Below, in pieces: positions 1 to 5,661 of a stretch of 10,617 bases of DNA (position 1 is the first letter of the stretch; each line of letters begins with the position of its first letter). The position numbers and the translations under genes are program-made. This DNA is from CAZTPC01 sp964615565 (GTDB lineage: Bacteria; Patescibacteriota; Saccharimonadia; Saccharimonadales; AWTP1-31), in assembly GCA_964615565.1 (NCBI GenBank), contig CAZTPC010000025.1, positions 1 through 10,617 on the forward strand, read 5' to 3'. The notes under the pieces were generated by a model. The model worked only from the letters and a program-made list of their open reading frames with translations. It ran no database searches and was not told the DNA's origin.

Positions 1-68
1 TGGTATTCTCAAATTAGTTAATCAGTTTACTTGTCTTGGCTGCATACTCGTCGGAAAACTATCTGGTA

Positions 69-737
69 CTATGCAGCGGCTTCGACTTTACCTGGGTATA
101 GTACAGTTACTTGTCCTGAAGCAAACCTCTCCACGTCGAGGGTAATAACTGGGAAGATAATCTGACTATAGAATCCTCTTTCGTTGGGGGTGTCGGAGTA
201 AACTTCGTCAGGCTTGTCTGACCAGACACTGATGGTGCGGTCCCCAATGTGGCCATTATCGAACGTAATCTGAATCTTACCATTATTCTCACCAGATTTG
301 CGTAGCCTATCATCGCCGAACCGGCGAGGGTCGTACGTTGTAACTGGCTCGCCCGCGGCAACAGCCTCGAGAAACTCATATAGCTTTAGGGCTGTGGTAT
401 TGAAGGTCTCTTGATCGGCAGGAGCGGTCATCATTGCTAGTATGCCAGCCATCTCGAGTCTTTTATCGTTGTCTGCTTCATCAATGAAGGTCTCTTGATC
501 GTGAGTGAGTCGTGCCCAACAGCCAACATCGAATTGTAGTTTACGAAACGCATTGCGTAAGCCATCGGCAAAACCGGTGCCTAGCGGGAAGGATTCAGAG
601 ATACCGTAGCCAGCCTCTATTTCTTCTGGCATGCCAGCTAATGCATGGGGCCTGAAGTCAATTGCTGTTAATCCTTTGTGGGCTGCAGCTAAAACTTCAA
701 CTTTCTTGTCGAGCTGTTCGTGTGTAAGACTTGGCAT
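69..737 (-). CDS. Conserved-looking hypothetical protein, 222 aa
   Basis: I do not recognise this soluble protein. It has no signal peptide or membrane segment. The N-terminal third is helical and acidic/basic mixed, a central part (about residues 95-130) is helical, and the C-terminal third (about 150-218) looks beta-rich with many aromatic and aspartate residues. The start is well supported: AAGGAG (743-748 on the plus strand as CTCCTT) lies 5 nt before the ATG. A weak promoter (TATAAG with TTGCAA 16 nt upstream) precedes it. It follows the 135-aa orphan gene on the same strand with a 67-nt gap, so the two could also be cotranscribed. No terminator is visible after the stop. Function unknown; confidence refers to it being a real gene. 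Confidence 0.75.
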   Translation of the reverse strand: MPSLTHEQLDKKVEVLAAAHKGLTAIDFRPHALAGMPEEIEAGYGISESFPLGTGFADGLRNAFRKLQFDVGCWARLTHDQETFIDEADNDKRLEMAGILAMMTAPADQETFNTTALKLYEFLEAVAAGEPVTTYDPRRFGDDRLRKSGENNGKIQITFDNGHIGDRTISVWSDKPDEVYSDTPNERGFYSQIIFPVITLDVERFASGQVTVLYPGKVEAAA

Positions 738-766
738 ACGTACTCCTTATCAATCAATAGTTGATA

Positions 767-794
767 CTTATACGCTTTTGAGTGTGGATTGCAA
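767..794 (-). promoter_or_regulatory. Candidate promoter for the 222-aa gene
   Basis: On the minus strand a TTGCAA box (789-794) and a TATAAG box (767-772) are 16 nt apart, about 30 nt before the start codon. The match is only moderate, and read-through from the upstream gene is an alternative. Confidence 0.35.
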
Positions 795-804
795 GCAAAA
801 GCAT

Positions 805-1212
805 CTAGGCGTAGTACTGTGCTTCGGTTTTTACGTTGGTGCCCCTTACTTCGATACTTAGGATCTTCATCTTGTAGTTTGCTGGGGCATTTTTGAGCTT
901 ATTTGACACAAGTTCACTGATCTTTTCGACAGTTTGGAAAGAAGGAATCTTTGCAGCACCATTAACAGTTGAGCTCACGAAGTGGTCTATGCGCTGATCT
1001 TCATCGAAGGCAATAACTGCGGCGATCTCTAGATCATTACTGGGCCCACCTGCTCCGGTATATAGGGTGTCGGCAATCTCGTTGAGGAGCGCTCCAAGGT
1101 TTTGCGGAATCACTAGGCCCTCTTGGTTTACATACTTCTCTGATCCTGGAATCTTCTGAACATTCTTTTGGACCTTGGGGAACTTAGTAAAGAGACGAGA
1201 TAATAAAGTCAT
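805..1212 (-). CDS. Hypothetical protein, 135 aa
   Basis: I do not recognise this protein. It is small and soluble, with a basic N-terminus (residues 1-25, several Lys/Arg) followed by a mixed alpha/beta body. It has no cysteines, no obvious catalytic motif, no signal peptide and no transmembrane helix. A short strand-like end (about residues 112-130) follows a Lys-rich helix. The chosen ATG has no Shine-Dalgarno sequence. Instead an extended -10 box (TGC-TACAAT) ends 7 nt before it, which fits a leaderless mRNA and supports this start. It is divergent from the dioxygenase-like gene at 1290, with only 77 nt between them, and lies upstream of the 222-aa orphan on the same strand. Confidence 0.68.
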   Translation of the reverse strand: MTLLSRLFTKFPKVQKNVQKIPGSEKYVNQEGLVIPQNLGALLNEIADTLYTGAGGPSNDLEIAAVIAFDEDQRIDHFVSSTVNGAAKIPSFQTVEKISELVSNKLKNAPANYKMKILSIEVRGTNVKTEAQYYA

Positions 1213-1219
1213 TAGCTCT

Positions 1220-1228
1220 ATTGTAGCA
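1220..1228 (-). promoter_or_regulatory. Extended -10 promoter, leaderless start of the 135-aa gene
   Basis: The minus strand reads TGC-TACAAT, then 7 nt, then the ATG at 1212. There is no convincing -35 box. The spacing puts +1 at or next to the start codon. Confidence 0.5.
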
Positions 1229-1253
1229 ACATTGTCTACTAGTACCCTGAAAA

Positions 1254-1282
1254 TTGATTATACGGAGTAAAAGTTATATAAT
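1254..1282 (+). promoter_or_regulatory. Promoter of the dioxygenase-like gene, leaderless
   Basis: TTGATT (1254-1259), a 17-nt spacer and a perfect TATAAT (1277-1282) are followed after 7 nt by the ATG at 1290. There is no Shine-Dalgarno between them, so the transcript is expected to start at the start codon. Confidence 0.7.
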
Positions 1283-1289
1283 ATAGTTA

Positions 1290-2069
1290 ATGATTGATCC
1301 AGAAGCCAAAGAACGGCTATTAAGAGATGGCTGGGCTGTTTTTGATGTAGCCTGTGGCGAAGAATTTCGCGCTGATCTTGACGAAGCTTGTCGTGACGCT
1401 CGAACAGCAGCCGATTCCTTACTAGACCTCCACGTTGCGCGCGGTTTGCCGGAAGAAGTTATCTACTCTAAGAGTGTTGTTACTGCAGGAAGGCCTGCCG
1501 TCGAGGAACTTCAGCTCGTACAGGCCCAACGCAACCCTAGGAGTGAGAAGTTTGGAAGAGTTAGCACTGAGCTAACTTTTGCTGACCAGCCCTTCCAATA
1601 TGCCGGTGATGAAGACGAAGAAGTCCGCGCGGCACTTAATGATCTACGCAACAAGTGCCTAGTTGCAGGTGATCTTACGCTTGGGTTTTTTGGTATGGCA
1701 GGCTATCAACCGCCTCTCGCAAGTACTCGCCCAGCAGGGTTCCACCGAGCGCAATTTATGCACACGTGGTATCAACCTGGAGGCTATTTGTTCGGTTCTG
1801 GACCATTTATGAAGGGTCATACTGACACTCCTTATGCTGGTGCGACTCTTGCAAGACATATCGACCCCGAGTCGGTTGCAGAGTGGACTATCGAGGGAGT
1901 GCGTGGTCGGCGAAAGATCACGCAGACTGGTAATCAAGTAGTCGCTATGACGGGCAGTAAGAACCCATACCATTTAGTTGAGGTGCACCGTAAGGCGAAA
2001 AGTCGGCCAGCCGCCCTTCTCCGTTTAACTGGCGAGCCGCTAGCAACTTTTTATCAACGCGTACACTAG
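1290..2069 (+). CDS. Putative 2-oxoglutarate/Fe(II)-dependent dioxygenase-like protein, 259 aa
   Basis: The pattern fits the 2OG-Fe(II) oxygenase double-stranded beta-helix family. H177-x-D179 (in GHTDTP) would be two iron ligands, H228 (in NPYHLVEV) the distal ligand, and R239 (11 residues later) the 2-oxoglutarate-binding basic residue. G214-N215-Q216 precedes the last strands, much as in prolyl-hydroxylase-like enzymes. The helical N-terminal half (1-125) has an acidic stretch at 107-111 and may form a cap. No signal peptide or membrane helix is visible. The substrate is unknown; protein, small-molecule and nucleic-acid hydroxylation are all possible in the family. The gene stands alone on its strand with a leaderless promoter, and no terminator was found after its stop. 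Seen: residues and spacing. Inferred: fold and activity. Confidence 0.55.
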   Translation: MIDPEAKERLLRDGWAVFDVACGEEFRADLDEACRDARTAADSLLDLHVARGLPEEVIYSKSVVTAGRPAVEELQLVQAQRNPRSEKFGRVSTELTFADQPFQYAGDEDEEVRAALNDLRNKCLVAGDLTLGFFGMAGYQPPLASTRPAGFHRAQFMHTWYQPGGYLFGSGPFMKGHTDTPYAGATLARHIDPESVAEWTIEGVRGRRKITQTGNQVVAMTGSKNPYHLVEVHRKAKSRPAALLRLTGEPLATFYQRVH

Positions 2070-2094
2070 GTAGTGCTGGGTATCGACAAATCTG

Positions 2095-2103
2095 TGTTAT
2101 ATT
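2095..2103 (+). promoter_or_regulatory. Extended -10 promoter, leaderless start of the 121-aa gene
   Basis: TGT-TATATT ends 7 nt before the ATG at 2111. No good -35 box is seen at 16-18 nt. The TCGACA at 2083-2088 is too close to act as one. Confidence 0.45.
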
Positions 2104-2110
2104 TTGCTAT

Positions 2111-2476
2111 ATGGCATTGAATGAAGTAGATGTAGCAATTCGCCGCAAAATCAAGACTGGTTTTACTGATAAAGACCGCCCATGCGCTATGGAGCTGGCG
2201 CAGCTCGCCACATCTGGCGAGTATTCTGGCTTTGAAGACCCTAAGGTTGCAGCCCAGGAGGCATTAGAGACTGCCCACCGACAGCCCTGGCAAGCAGGCA
2301 AGAGGCCGGACTTTCTTGAGTGTGAGCGCGATGGTTGTGAGAGTGTTATACGTCTACGCGCAAGGTATGATGGTTTTTTGGTTGAGGTAGGAACTTGTGC
2401 TCTTGGATCCTTTTGTCTCGAAGAAGCTTGGGATGGAAGTAGGAAGATCCAGAAGTACACCAGGGTGAAGTTATGA
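2111..2476 (+). CDS. Hypothetical Cys-containing protein, 121 aa
   Basis: I do not recognise this protein. It has an N-terminal helical part (1-60) and a C-terminal part with four cysteines, C71-x4-C76 and C96-x5-C102, which could bind a metal as a small ribbon. That is inference only. No signal peptide or membrane segment is present. An overlapping minus-strand reading frame also exists (2107-2529). I prefer the plus frame because a -10 box sits exactly 7 nt upstream of its ATG, and because the next ORF starts in an ATGA overlap with its stop, a typical operon junction. It ends shortly before the convergent rplJ-rplL operon. Confidence 0.55.
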   Translation: MALNEVDVAIRRKIKTGFTDKDRPCAMELAQLATSGEYSGFEDPKVAAQEALETAHRQPWQAGKRPDFLECERDGCESVIRLRARYDGFLVEVGTCALGSFCLEEAWDGSRKIQKYTRVKL

Positions 2477-2649
2477 AAGAAGGCGTATTCTTCGCCGGTA
2501 AACAAAGTGCTGGAAATTTTTGCCCGCATGTTGGCTGCAATTTTAGTTGTGGCTATAGCATAGATGCGATTCCCGGCAAGACTGGCGAATGTATGAATGA
2601 AAAAAGAGAGGTCCCGGAGGACCTCCCTGTGACTACAGTTGTTGAATAG
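2473..2649 (+). CDS. Small Cys-rich ORF, 58 aa, coupled to the 121-aa gene
   Basis: This ORF starts in an ATGA overlap with the previous stop, which suggests translational coupling. It encodes 58 residues with C17, H19, C22, C26 and C40, again a possible metal site. Its last third reads through the terminator hairpin of the convergent rplL gene, and its stop lies one base from the rplL stop. The C-terminal residues are therefore dictated partly by the terminator, and the functional product might be shorter or absent. I do not recognise a family. Evidence for a real gene is the operon-like overlap only. Confidence 0.4.
   Translation: MKEGVFFAGKQSAGNFCPHVGCNFSCGYSIDAIPGKTGECMNEKREVPEDLPVTTVVE
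2600..2625 (-). terminator. Rho-independent terminator of rplJ-rplL
   Basis: On the minus strand a perfect 7-bp stem GAGGTCC/GGACCTC with a TCCG tetraloop is followed by TCTTTTTT. It begins 25 nt past the rplL stop. The T-run is on this side only, so it is not clearly bidirectional. Confidence 0.9.
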
Positions 2650-2650
2650 A

Positions 2651-3025
2651 CTAGGCTAGTTCAACAGTTGCGCCAGCAGCTTCTAGAGCTGTCTTAGCGG
2701 CTTCAGCGTCATCTTTCTTTGCCTTCTCAAGGATGGTACTAGGAGCGCCATCTACTAGAGCTTTGGCTTCGCCAAGACCTAGACCAGTTGCGTCCTTAAC
2801 AGCCTTGATAACGGCTACTTTCTGAGCACCAGCGTCCTTAAGGACTACGTCGTACTCGCTCTTAGCTTCTTCTGCAGGAGCAGCGTCAGCAGCAGGGCCA
2901 GCAACAGCAACAGCTGCAGCAGCTGGCTCGATGCCGTACTCATCCTTAAGGATGGTAGCTAGTTCGTTTACTTCAAGAACAGTTAGACCTACTAGCTGTT
3001 CTGCAAATTTCTTAAGATCTGCCAT
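2651..3025 (-). CDS. rplL: Large ribosomal subunit protein bL12 (L7/L12)
   Basis: This 124-aa acidic protein forms the mobile stalk of the 50S subunit that recruits and activates translational GTPases. The N-terminal dimerisation domain (about 1-35, with LTVLEVNELATIL) is followed by an Ala/Pro-rich hinge (about 36-55). The C-terminal domain (about 56-124) carries the conserved run VIKAVKDATGLGLGEAKALVDGAP, interrupted here only for length. The frame is open further upstream, but I set the start at the ATG whose product begins MADLKKF. That start fits the family length and has an AAAGGAA Shine-Dalgarno 6-7 nt before it. It is 16 nt downstream of rplJ, in the usual rplJ-rplL order, and is followed by a strong terminator. 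Confidence 0.97.
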   Translation of the reverse strand: MADLKKFAEQLVGLTVLEVNELATILKDEYGIEPAAAAVAVAGPAADAAPAEEAKSEYDVVLKDAGAQKVAVIKAVKDATGLGLGEAKALVDGAPSTILEKAKKDDAEAAKTALEAAGATVELA

Positions 3026-3041
3026 ATTAGTTTCCTTTCGA

Positions 3042-3563
3042 TTAATTAGCTTTCGCGGCGATGCCGTCGAGAAGCGCGTGTAAGTTACCACCAAGACCAC
3101 TCATGACGCCGTTTACTGGGCCATTAAGGGTATTGATAAGACCAGCGATGAGCTGAGCCTTGCTTGGTAGGGTGGCGAGTGCTTTGACTTCGTCGGCGGT
3201 AATAAACTTACCATCGGCACCGATTGCTCCAACGAATTGAAGGGTTGGGTTAGTCTTAGCAAAAGTAGCAAGCACTTTGGCTGGAGCTACTTCGTCGGCC
3301 GAGCTAAATGCGTAAAGAAGCTGACCCTTAAGTGCAGATGTATCTACATCTTTAAGAGTTTCGTTAGCTTCGATAGCTTTAATAACCAAGCGGTTTTTGA
3401 TTACTTTTACCTGGGTTTCGTCGCTTTTAGCGTCACGGCGAAGTTGCTGTAAGGCTTTAACGGTTGTTCCCTGGTAGGCAGCAACAACAGTCAACTTAGA
3501 ATCGGCCAATAGACCTGCTACTTCGTCAACAACTTGCTGCTTCTTGTCTTTTGTTAGTGCCAT
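3042..3563 (-). CDS. rplJ: Large ribosomal subunit protein uL10
   Basis: This 173-aa protein is the base of the ribosomal stalk. It binds 23S rRNA and carries L7/L12 dimers on its C-terminal helix. The N-terminal domain shows the typical L10 layout: MALTKDKKQQVVDEV, then a V-V-A-A-Y-Q-G strand, then the LRRDAK and VIKNRL motifs at about 40-60. The C-terminal part ends in a Leu/Ala-rich helix (HALLDGIAAKAN) for L12 binding. The start is supported by AGGAG (3569-3573) 5 nt before the ATG. It is the first gene of the two-gene rplJ-rplL operon, with its own promoter and an L10-binding attenuator leader, so autoregulation is expected. Confidence 0.97.
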   Translation of the reverse strand: MALTKDKKQQVVDEVAGLLADSKLTVVAAYQGTTVKALQQLRRDAKSDETQVKVIKNRLVIKAIEANETLKDVDTSALKGQLLYAFSSADEVAPAKVLATFAKTNPTLQFVGAIGADGKFITADEVKALATLPSKAQLIAGLINTLNGPVNGVMSGLGGNLHALLDGIAAKAN

Positions 3564-3588
3564 GTTGGCTCCTATAAAGTGTTTAGTT

Positions 3589-3624
3589 GATCAATCGACC
3601 CCTAGAGTATGCCCTAGGTTGATC
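3589..3624 (-). other. Nested hairpin in the rplJ 5' UTR
   Basis: Between the attenuator and the rplJ ribosome binding site the minus strand can form GATCAA/TTGATC (6 bp) enclosing CCTAG/CTAGG (5 bp), with an internal loop on one side. There is no T-run, so it is not a terminator. It may be an RNA processing or stability element. Confidence 0.45.
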
Positions 3625-3641
3625 TTCGTTACCGCTAAACT

Positions 3642-3672
3642 AAAAAGTCTTTGGCGCTCGGGCCAAAGACTT
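3642..3672 (-). terminator. Attenuator terminator in the rplJ leader
   Basis: The minus strand forms a perfect 11-bp stem, AAGTCTTTGGC paired with GCCAAAGACTT, with a CCGAGC loop and a T-run (3646-3642). It lies inside the 5' UTR between the L10-binding motif and the gene, so it should end transcription early when formed. Its first arm contains GTCTTTGG, which is complementary to CCAAAGAC at the 5' edge of the L10-binding motif. Confidence 0.88.
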
Positions 3673-3696
3673 GAAAGAGTGCATGAAACGTAATGT

Positions 3697-3768
3697 TTCT
3701 ACCTCGGTAGCGGATTAAGCGTTCCGTAGAATGTCTATGGTTCGCGGCTACTGTCTTTGGTAACGATA
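3697..3768 (-). ncRNA. Ribosomal protein L10 leader (autoregulatory mRNA element)
   Basis: The minus strand carries the conserved pieces of the bacterial L10 leader. ACCAAAGACAGTAG (3747-3761) opens the element and CTTAATCCGCTACCGAGGT (about 3700-3718) closes it. Between them is a hairpin with GTAGC/GCTAC, GCG/CGC, CC/GG and TAGA-CAT-TCTA pairings. In bacteria with this element the L10(L12) complex binds it and lowers rplJL expression. Here the downstream terminator shares sequence with the motif, so the element probably works by attenuation: free leader pairs CCAAAGAC with the first terminator arm, and bound leader releases that arm. Confidence 0.88.
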
Positions 3769-3773
3769 GCTCT

Positions 3774-3803
3774 ATTTTACGCTACCTGACCTCTGTTTGT
3801 CAA
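3774..3803 (-). promoter_or_regulatory. Strong promoter of rplJ-rplL
   Basis: A perfect TTGACA (3798-3803), an 18-nt spacer and TAAAAT (3774-3779) lie on the minus strand, about 210 nt before rplJ and just before the L10 leader. The -10 box includes the TAA stop of the upstream 183-aa gene. Confidence 0.85.
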
Positions 3804-4328
3804 ACCAGTTCTAAGCTTGTACTTCTCTATTCCTACGCGTGGGGTGTCGATATGAACTCGTAGCGGTCCAAAGCCGGGTGCGTTATCCCAGGCTACTACA
3901 GTCTGGCCGGTATTCAGTAACCTTCGATCTCTGGGTAGTCGGCGAGACTTCCTTGGGAATTCGCGGACGATGCTAGTGTCTTTTGAAACGCGAAACCCTG
4001 GAGTGTCTAAGACTAGACTATGCACTTTGTGATCCTGAACAGGAATAATAACTTCTGAATGTGGGAATCCAGGAACAACGAGCCACTTTGGCGCCTGCTG
4101 AGCAAAGTAGTGCTCTATATCTCTCTCGAGGAGTTCTTCTATGGCAAGTTGCGCGGCAGCAAAGCAGTTGCCAGCCCCATGCTCTACTGCCGTGTCTGGA
4201 TCAGGTTCTTTGACATTGAAGTGCGGCAACAGTGCGTTGACGGCTGCCGCAACTTCTAGCGCGATCTTTCGAGTCGGTTCAAGCTCAAGAAGTTCTGTCA
4301 TGGATGACACTATACAAGTAAGTAGCAC
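3777..4328 (-). CDS. Hypothetical protein with a possible Cys-His-Asp triad, 183 aa
   Basis: I do not recognise a specific family. GAGNCFAAAQLA (C55) at the start of a helix, then FPHSEV (H90) and VLDTPG (D108) on later strands, recall the order of catalytic residues in transglutaminase/NAT-like papain-fold proteins. H103 is an alternative histidine. This is inference from spacing. The C-terminal part (120-183) is basic and strand-rich. The chosen GTG start overlaps the TAG stop of the LeuA-like gene by one base (TAGTG), suggesting translational coupling. An in-frame ATG at 4299-4301 (174-aa product) is an alternative, preceded 7 nt upstream by TATAGT, so a leaderless internal transcript is possible. 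It is cotranscribed with the LeuA-like gene under the leucine attenuator. Confidence 0.65.
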   Translation of the reverse strand: MLLTCIVSSMTELLELEPTRKIALEVAAAVNALLPHFNVKEPDPDTAVEHGAGNCFAAAQLAIEELLERDIEHYFAQQAPKWLVVPGFPHSEVIIPVQDHKVHSLVLDTPGFRVSKDTSIVREFPRKSRRLPRDRRLLNTGQTVVAWDNAPGFGPLRVHIDTPRVGIEKYKLRTGLTNRGQVA

Positions 4329-5494
4329 TATTTACTAATATGTTGCCGACCTGCTTTCCCTTGATATCTGCCTTCTTCGTGCCTGGCATCAGTTGGGTGG
4401 CCCCAGAATCGAGGATCCTGAGGGGTATATATGCCAAAACCACCCTTGATGACGCCGTCAGAGTGAATACCCGAACGGTGGGTATTTATGTCATCACCGA
4501 CAATCGGGTTTTGCCTATGCACTTCCATATTTCCGTAAGCCATCACCTCTCGGGCGATTTGGTACGAACGGCTTGGGTTAAACTCCCAAACAATCGGAAC
4601 TGGCATTTCTTTGGCAAATTGGAACAGGCATGCCATGACTGGGAAGACGTCAGTATTGCCAGCACGTTCGCCTATGCCGCAGATGGTTGTCTCGATCTGG
4701 ATCTTTGCTTCTTGACCAGTACGTTCAGCGTGGTCTGCTGCAGCCTGAACAAGCATTAAGCTACTTGCTGTCGAAAGACCTAAATCATGGTGGTAGTGGG
4801 CCGATAAAACTACATTCTTGTTGGTTTCGGCGATCCACTGTAATGCTTGCGCATAGAAACGGTACATCCACATAGGATTGCGTTTATCTACGGTTCCTGG
4901 CAAGTTAACTATGTCCACTCCGTGATCGATCACGGATTTAACCACTCGTTCTAGATACGCCATGTCTGTAGTTGTTGCCGCTTCTGCAGAAAATTCAACG
5001 CTGCCGTCGCGGCGACCGTTCATTACTCTGCGGGCGTACTTGACGGCGTCTACCCCCATGGCTAGTACGGTATCTGGTGACTTACCCGGGAATTTAGCGG
5101 CCATATGCTCTGGATCGGTTGATATGAAGGTATGAATTCGGGGCCTCATCGCAGGTTGTACTGCATTCCACCCTGCTTCGATATCTTCTCTTGTTGTCCG
5201 ACACAATCCAGCAATGATTGGTGCCCGGGACACGGTGTTTATTTGATCACCATCCTGCCATACTGCAGCCTCAAAGTGGGTATTTCCTACTGTTTGTGCA
5301 ACATCAGCTACTTCTAGACCATCTCCAGGTGTCCTGGGGAATCCTGCCTCAATTACTCCTATACCCAACGAGGCAATCTTGGTGGCAATGTTGGGCTTTG
5401 CTCCGGCTGGGAACTGTTTCGCCTCTGGTAAGGATTGCGCCCCATCACGCAATGTTGTGTCAAACATCTCAATAGTAACTTTTGCGTTACTCAT
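4328..5494 (-). CDS. leuA: 2-isopropylmalate synthase-like DRE-TIM metallolyase without regulatory domain
   Basis: LeuA-type enzymes condense acetyl-CoA with a 2-oxo acid; the leucine pathway uses 2-oxoisovalerate to make 2-isopropylmalate. Seen here: DTTLRDGAQS (12-21, with R16 and metal-binding D17), HYHHDLG (233-239, metal ligands H233 and H235), GIGERAGN (273-280, with N280) and HRSGIHSDG (339-347). The 388-aa protein ends at AGRQHISK, where full LeuA proteins continue into a roughly 120-150-residue leucine-binding C-terminal domain. Allosteric feedback is therefore probably absent. The start has GGAG 8 nt upstream. No leuB, leuC or leuD is in the window. Upstream is a leucine attenuator, which supports a leucine-linked role; homocitrate or citramalate synthase remain alternatives. 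The 183-aa gene overlaps its stop. Confidence 0.85.
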   Translation of the reverse strand: MSNAKVTIEMFDTTLRDGAQSLPEAKQFPAGAKPNIATKIASLGIGVIEAGFPRTPGDGLEVADVAQTVGNTHFEAAVWQDGDQINTVSRAPIIAGLCRTTREDIEAGWNAVQPAMRPRIHTFISTDPEHMAAKFPGKSPDTVLAMGVDAVKYARRVMNGRRDGSVEFSAEAATTTDMAYLERVVKSVIDHGVDIVNLPGTVDKRNPMWMYRFYAQALQWIAETNKNVVLSAHYHHDLGLSTASSLMLVQAAADHAERTGQEAKIQIETTICGIGERAGNTDVFPVMACLFQFAKEMPVPIVWEFNPSRSYQIAREVMAYGNMEVHRQNPIVGDDINTHRSGIHSDGVIKGGFGIYTPQDPRFWGHPTDARHEEGRYQGKAGRQHISK

Positions 5495-5514
5495 AATTAT
5501 TTCTCCGTAAAATT

Positions 5515-5539
5515 AAAAAATCAGGCGGTGAAGCCTGAT
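5515..5539 (-). terminator. Attenuator terminator of the leuA-like operon
   Basis: On the minus strand ATCAGGC/GCCTGAT (7 bp, perfect) encloses TTCACC and is followed by a run of Ts (5519-5515). It sits just before the leuA-like ribosome binding site and inside the leader transcript. Its first arm lies within TCAGGCTTCA, which can pair instead with the end of the leader-peptide gene. Confidence 0.92.
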
Positions 5540-5570
5540 CGTTACGGCTGTACTAAAGCTTACAAAAAGC

Positions 5571-5645
5571 TCAGGCTTCAACCATGATGAAGCACAGCCC
5601 ACGAAGGCTGAGAAGGAGCTGCATCTGGTGAATAACCTTATTCAT
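5571..5645 (-). CDS. leuL: Leu-rich leader peptide, 24 aa
   Basis: This short ORF encodes a 24-residue peptide with five leucines within eight residues (QLLLSLRGL; Leu at 10, 11, 12, 14 and 17) and a TGA stop inside the antiterminator segment. Its role would be to sense charged leucyl-tRNA: slow translation of the Leu cluster favours expression of the downstream LeuA-like gene. The ATG has no Shine-Dalgarno. A perfect TATAAT box ends 7 nt before it, so translation is probably leaderless and starts at the very 5' end of the mRNA. The Leu codons are CTC, CTT, CTC, CTT and CTG. The name follows the enterobacterial leuL by analogy of function; no sequence homology is claimed. Confidence 0.85.
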   Translation of the reverse strand: MNKVIHQMQLLLSLRGLCFIMVEA

Positions 5646-5652
5646 AAGAACT

Positions 5653-5661
5653 ATTATATCA
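5653..5661 (-). promoter_or_regulatory. Extended -10 promoter of the leuL-leuA operon
   Basis: The minus strand reads TGA-TATAAT, a full extended -10 box, then 7 nt and the leader-peptide ATG. No good -35 box is present. The TAA stop of the sigma-factor gene lies inside the TATAAT. Confidence 0.78.

Larger units (their letters stand above)
5515..5652 (-). promoter_or_regulatory. Leucine transcription attenuator, leader RNA
   Basis: The leader has four competing segments in classical order. Segment 1 (5603-5611) overlaps Leu codons 12 and 14. Segment 2 (TGAAGCCTGA, 5571-5580) spans the leader-peptide stop codon. Segment 3 (TCAGGCTTCA, 5529-5538) is its perfect 10-nt complement. Segment 4 (5520-5526) forms the terminator with segment 3. 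Segments 1 and 2 can pair over 9 nt with one mismatch. A ribosome stalled on Leu codons leaves 2 free to pair with 3, so transcription continues. A ribosome reaching the stop covers 2, so the terminator forms. Confidence 0.85.

Noticed and set aside
1..68. Left edge of the window
   Set aside because: No start signal, terminator or convincing coding frame is visible; a short open plus frame runs through it but is antisense to the 222-aa gene beyond position 69.
2051..2080. CACTA-GG-TAGTG hairpin at the end of the dioxygenase-like gene
   Set aside because: The stem is only 5 bp and no T-run follows, so it is not supported as a terminator.
2107..2529. Long minus-strand reading frame (140 codons) opposite the 121-aa gene
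   Set aside because: It overlaps two plus-strand ORFs joined by an ATGA junction, has no visible ribosome binding site or promoter, and its product is Ser/Arg-rich without recognisable pattern.
4340..4759. 139-codon plus-strand reading frame inside the LeuA-like gene
   Set aside because: It lies antisense to the conserved C-terminal half of LeuA and has no start signal; it is a shadow frame.
5515..5652. T-box riboswitch as an alternative for the leuA-like leader
   Set aside because: The leader is too short, with no T-box consensus or specifier stem, whereas a Leu-rich ORF and ribosome-type competing segments are present.
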